The notes under the pieces: generated by a model
The model's input: only the letters and a program-made list of their open reading frames with translations
Told to the model about the DNA's origin: nothing
The model's database searches: none
Shown: piece by piece, positions 62,205 through 64,000 of the stretch
Numbering within the stretch: the stretch's first letter is position 1
How the letters are laid out: each line of letters begins with the position of its first letter
Program-made: the position numbers and the translations under genes
DNA from: Actibacterium ureilyticum
GTDB taxonomy: Bacteria > Pseudomonadota > Alphaproteobacteria > Rhodobacterales > Rhodobacteraceae
DNA length: 64,000 bases
Direction: 5' to 3'
Assembly (NCBI RefSeq): GCF_002285435.1
Contig: NZ_NSBT01000006.1
Location: forward strand, 113,201 to 177,200

Positions 62205-62825
62205 ATGAAACGGGTACTGGCCTTTCTTGTGCTGGCTGTTCTGGCCAATTGCGGACAATCCGAGCTTGACCTGTCCAAGCCGCCCGAGCCGCTGGGCGAT
62301 TTCCGTCTGGGCCACAATATCGTCGTGACCACCAACGCACAGCGCGTGCCCCCGTCCCGCGCCGCCACGGCCGAGGAATGGGAAGCCGTCCTGAAGCAAG
62401 AGATCACACGCCGTTTCGGCCGTTACGAGGGCGACAAATATTATCACCTGGGCGTCAGCCTGGACGGCTATTCGCTGGCCGTGCCCGGCGTGCCCGTGGT
62501 TCTGGCGCCGAAATCGGCCATCGTTCTGACGGCCAATGTCTGGGACGACGCGGCGGGCGAGAAGCTGAACGAGGAAGGCAAGCGCCTGACGGTGCTGGAG
62601 GGGCTGAACGGCGAAACCGTCATCGGCACCGGCCTGACTCGCTCGCGCGAGGAACAGATGCAGGCGCTGGCCTTCAACGCGGCCCTGTCGATCGAACGGT
62701 GGCTGGTCAAGAACCGCGCCGAATGGTTCGGCCATGTCGACGCGGTCGATGGCGGGGCAGGGGTTTCGGACGCACTGCCCGTGGCGGCGGAAACAGCGGG
62801 CGCCGAAGCGCCGGCAAGCAACTGA
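62205..62825 (+). CDS. Lipoprotein of unknown function
   Basis: A 206-aa lipoprotein: MKRVLAFLVLAVLANCGQSE gives lipobox LANC (Cys16). The mature part has RAATAEEWEAVLKQEITRRFGRYEGDKYYHLGVSLDGYSLAVPGVPVVLAPKSAIVLTANVWDDAAGEKLNEEGKRLTVLEGL, then EEQMQALAFNAALSIERWLVKN and a disordered Ala/Glu-rich tail. The layout recalls small outer-membrane assembly-type lipoproteins, but I name no family. AAGGGGGG precedes the ATG. It lies between parC and tuf. Confidence 0.75.
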   Translation: MKRVLAFLVLAVLANCGQSELDLSKPPEPLGDFRLGHNIVVTTNAQRVPPSRAATAEEWEAVLKQEITRRFGRYEGDKYYHLGVSLDGYSLAVPGVPVVLAPKSAIVLTANVWDDAAGEKLNEEGKRLTVLEGLNGETVIGTGLTRSREEQMQALAFNAALSIERWLVKNRAEWFGHVDAVDGGAGVSDALPVAAETAGAEAPASN

Positions 62826-62828
62826 CGC

Positions 62829-62857
62829 TTGATTTTCTCTTCCGCAGCCAATAACTA
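62829..62857 (+). promoter_or_regulatory. tuf: Probable sigma-70-type promoter of tuf
   Basis: TTGATT (62829-62834) and TAACTA (62852-62857) are separated by 17 bases, the optimal spacing, and the region starts right after the lipoprotein stop. The tuf ATG follows about 58 bases after the -10. Confidence 0.5.
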
Positions 62858-62915
62858 GCGCGCGATGCTGAATCGGGCCGATCCCGGCCCCCTAATCCAC
62901 GAGGCGCCCTGAAGA

Positions 62916-64000
62916 ATGGCTAAGGAAAAGTTTGAACGTAACAAGCCGCATTGCAACATTGGCACGATTGGCCACGTTGACCACGGCAAGACGACTCTGA
63001 CGGCAGCGATCACGAAGCAGTTCGGCGACTTCAAGGCGTATGACGAGATTGACGGCGCGCCGGAAGAGAAAGCGCGCGGGATCACGATCTCGACCGCGCA
63101 TGTGGAATACGAGACCGAGAACCGTCACTATGCCCACGTCGACTGCCCCGGCCACGCCGACTATGTGAAGAACATGATCACCGGTGCGGCGCAGATGGAC
63201 GGTGCGATCCTGGTGGTGAACGCGGCCGACGGCCCGATGCCCCAGACGCGCGAGCACATCCTGCTGGGCCGTCAGGTCGGCATCCCGTCGATGGTGGTGT
63301 TCCTGAACAAGGTCGACCAGGTCGATGACGAAGAGCTGCTGGAGCTGGTGGAAATGGAAGTCCGCGAGCTGCTGAACGAATACGGCTATCCGGGCGACGA
63401 TATCCCGATCATCGCCGGTTCGGCGCTGGCCGCTCTGGAAGGCCGCGACCCGGAAATCGGCGAGCAGAAGATCGCCGAACTGATGGCGGCTGTCGACGAA
63501 TACATCCCGCAGCCGGCACGTGCGGTTGACGGCGCGTTCCTGATGCCGATCGAAGACGTGTTCTCGATCTCGGGCCGCGGTACGGTTGTGACCGGGCGTG
63601 TCGAGCGCGGCGTCGTGAACGTTGGCGACGAACTGGAAATCGTCGGCATCAAGGACACGCAGAAGACGACCTGTACCGGCGTTGAAATGTTCCGCAAGCT
63701 GCTGGATCGCGGCGAGGCGGGCGACAACATCGGCGCGCTGCTGCGCGGTATCGACCGTGAAGCGGTCGAGCGTGGCCAGGTTCTGTGCAAGCCGGGTTCG
63801 GTGAACCCGCACACCAAGTTCGAAGCCGAGGTCTATATCCTGACCAAGGACGAAGGTGGCCGTCACACGCCGTTCTTCGCGAACTATCGCCCGCAGTTCT
63901 ACTTCCGGACCACGGACGTGACCGGCACGGTCGAACTGCCCGCGGGCACCGAGATGGTGATGCCGGGTGACAACCTGAGCTTCGGCGTGGAACTGATCGC
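62916..64000 (+). CDS. tuf: Elongation factor Tu, N-terminal part (runs off the right edge)
   Basis: GTPase that brings aminoacyl-tRNA to the ribosome. The first 361 codons are visible. Domain I is complete: G1 GHVDHGKT, switch [36 protein letters not shown] and GSALAALEG. Domain II has [21 protein letters not shown], and domain III begins near [21 protein letters not shown]. Strong codon bias, rich in GGC, CTG and CGT, agrees with high expression. Alphaproteobacteria often have two tuf copies; whether this is the one near the ribosomal-protein operons cannot be said. Confidence 0.97.
   Translation, partial: MAKEKFERNKPHCNIGTIGHVDHGKTTLTAAITKQFGDFKAYDEIDGAPEEKARGITISTAHVEYETENRHYAHVDCPGHADYVKNMITGAAQMDGAILVVNAADGPMPQTREHILLGRQVGIPSMVVFLNKVDQVDDEELLELVEMEVRELLNEYGYPGDDIPIIAGSALAALEGRDPEIGEQKIAELMAAVDEYIPQPARAVDGAFLMPIEDVFSISGRGTVVTGRVERGVVNVGDELEIVGIKDTQKTTCTGVEMFRKLLDRGEAGDNIGALLRGIDREAVERGQVLCKPGSVNPHTKFEAEVYILTKDEGGRHTPFFANYRPQFYFRTTDVTGTVELPAGTEMVMPGDNLSFGVELI

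Noticed and set aside
59731..62340. An 869-codon open frame antisense to parC, and similar long antisense frames over smc (20163-22286), the ABC exporter (68-1963) and chvG (48984-51134)
   Set aside because: They mirror the G+C-rich codon pattern of the real genes on the other strand, have low-complexity Arg/Gln/His-rich or Ala/Ser-rich translations, and show no family motifs.
1..64000. CRISPR array, prophage, insertion sequence, toxin-antitoxin or biosynthetic cluster
   Set aside because: No regular spacer-repeat array, transposase, integrase, phage structural protein, antitoxin pair or assembly-line enzyme was seen. All blocks are core metabolism and housekeeping.

Overview
The window is G+C-rich, densely packed chromosomal DNA that reads as an alphaproteobacterium of the Rhodobacteraceae (Roseobacter group). 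The basis is gene order and family content: a chvI-chvG-hprK-rapZ-EIIA-HPr cluster divergent from pckA, an rpoZ-rel-DUF2062-pdxJ-acpS-lepB-rnc-era-recO run, a long methylsuccinyl-CoA dehydrogenase, DUF1491 and DUF6473 proteins, and a twin-helix small membrane protein. The species cannot be named from this sequence alone. I found no tRNA, rRNA, CRISPR array, insertion sequence, prophage or plasmid module, so this is core genome rather than an accessory island.

Layout. 1-5.8 kb: the end of a type I secretion ABC/adaptor pair, an mlaA-mlaC lipid-transport pair, and a class A penicillin-binding protein. 5.8-10.7 kb: glnK-amtB ammonium sensing and uptake, a sulfurtransferase, and a dapA-trmO-smpB operon. 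10.7-18 kb: an Slt-type lytic transglycosylase, a DMT exporter, the two halves of MnmC as divergent genes, a FAS1-like dehydratase, an FMN reductase and a polytopic TsoY-like membrane protein. 18-27 kb: smc, several small exported unknowns, an MltB-like transglycosylase, a glutathionyl-hydroquinone reductase and a PatB-like C-S lyase. 26.8-29.3 kb: def, a second def-like gene, fmt and two GlsB-type membrane proteins. 29.3-32.7 kb: ispH-lysE-methyltransferase-rnhA and a NYN-domain protein. 32.8-42.5 kb: folK, then a long housekeeping run from rpoZ to a 3-methyladenine glycosylase. 42.5-46.3 kb: a META lipoprotein, an exported unknown, mcd and a TauE/SafE permease. 46.3-53.7 kb: pckA and the ChvGI/PTS operon. 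53.7-59.7 kb: hydroxybutyryl-CoA dehydrogenase, DUF6473, etfBA, cobalamin adenosyltransferase, an SDR and an SH3-domain protein. 59.9-64 kb: parC, a lipoprotein and the start of tuf.

How the genes connect. Methylsuccinyl-CoA dehydrogenase, ETF (its usual electron acceptor) and a cobalamin adenosyltransferase (supplying coenzyme B12 for mutases) fit an ethylmalonyl-CoA pathway, with PEP carboxykinase for gluconeogenesis. ChvG/ChvI with HPr kinase, HPr, EIIA and RapZ form a regulatory rather than sugar-importing PTS.

Points of interest. No clearly new system is evident. The most unusual observations are: (i) three 22-bp direct repeats with an exact 31-bp period between patB and def; (ii) a def paralogue in which the metal-ligand Cys and catalytic Glu are replaced by Ser and Gln; (iii) a 105-aa KptA-like protein lacking the usual N-terminal domain; (iv) a five-copy dispersed extragenic repeat that in one place forms the C-terminal codons of trmO and in another the leader of recO; and (v) an A+T-rich, rare-codon island centred on the NYN/folK divergent promoter.
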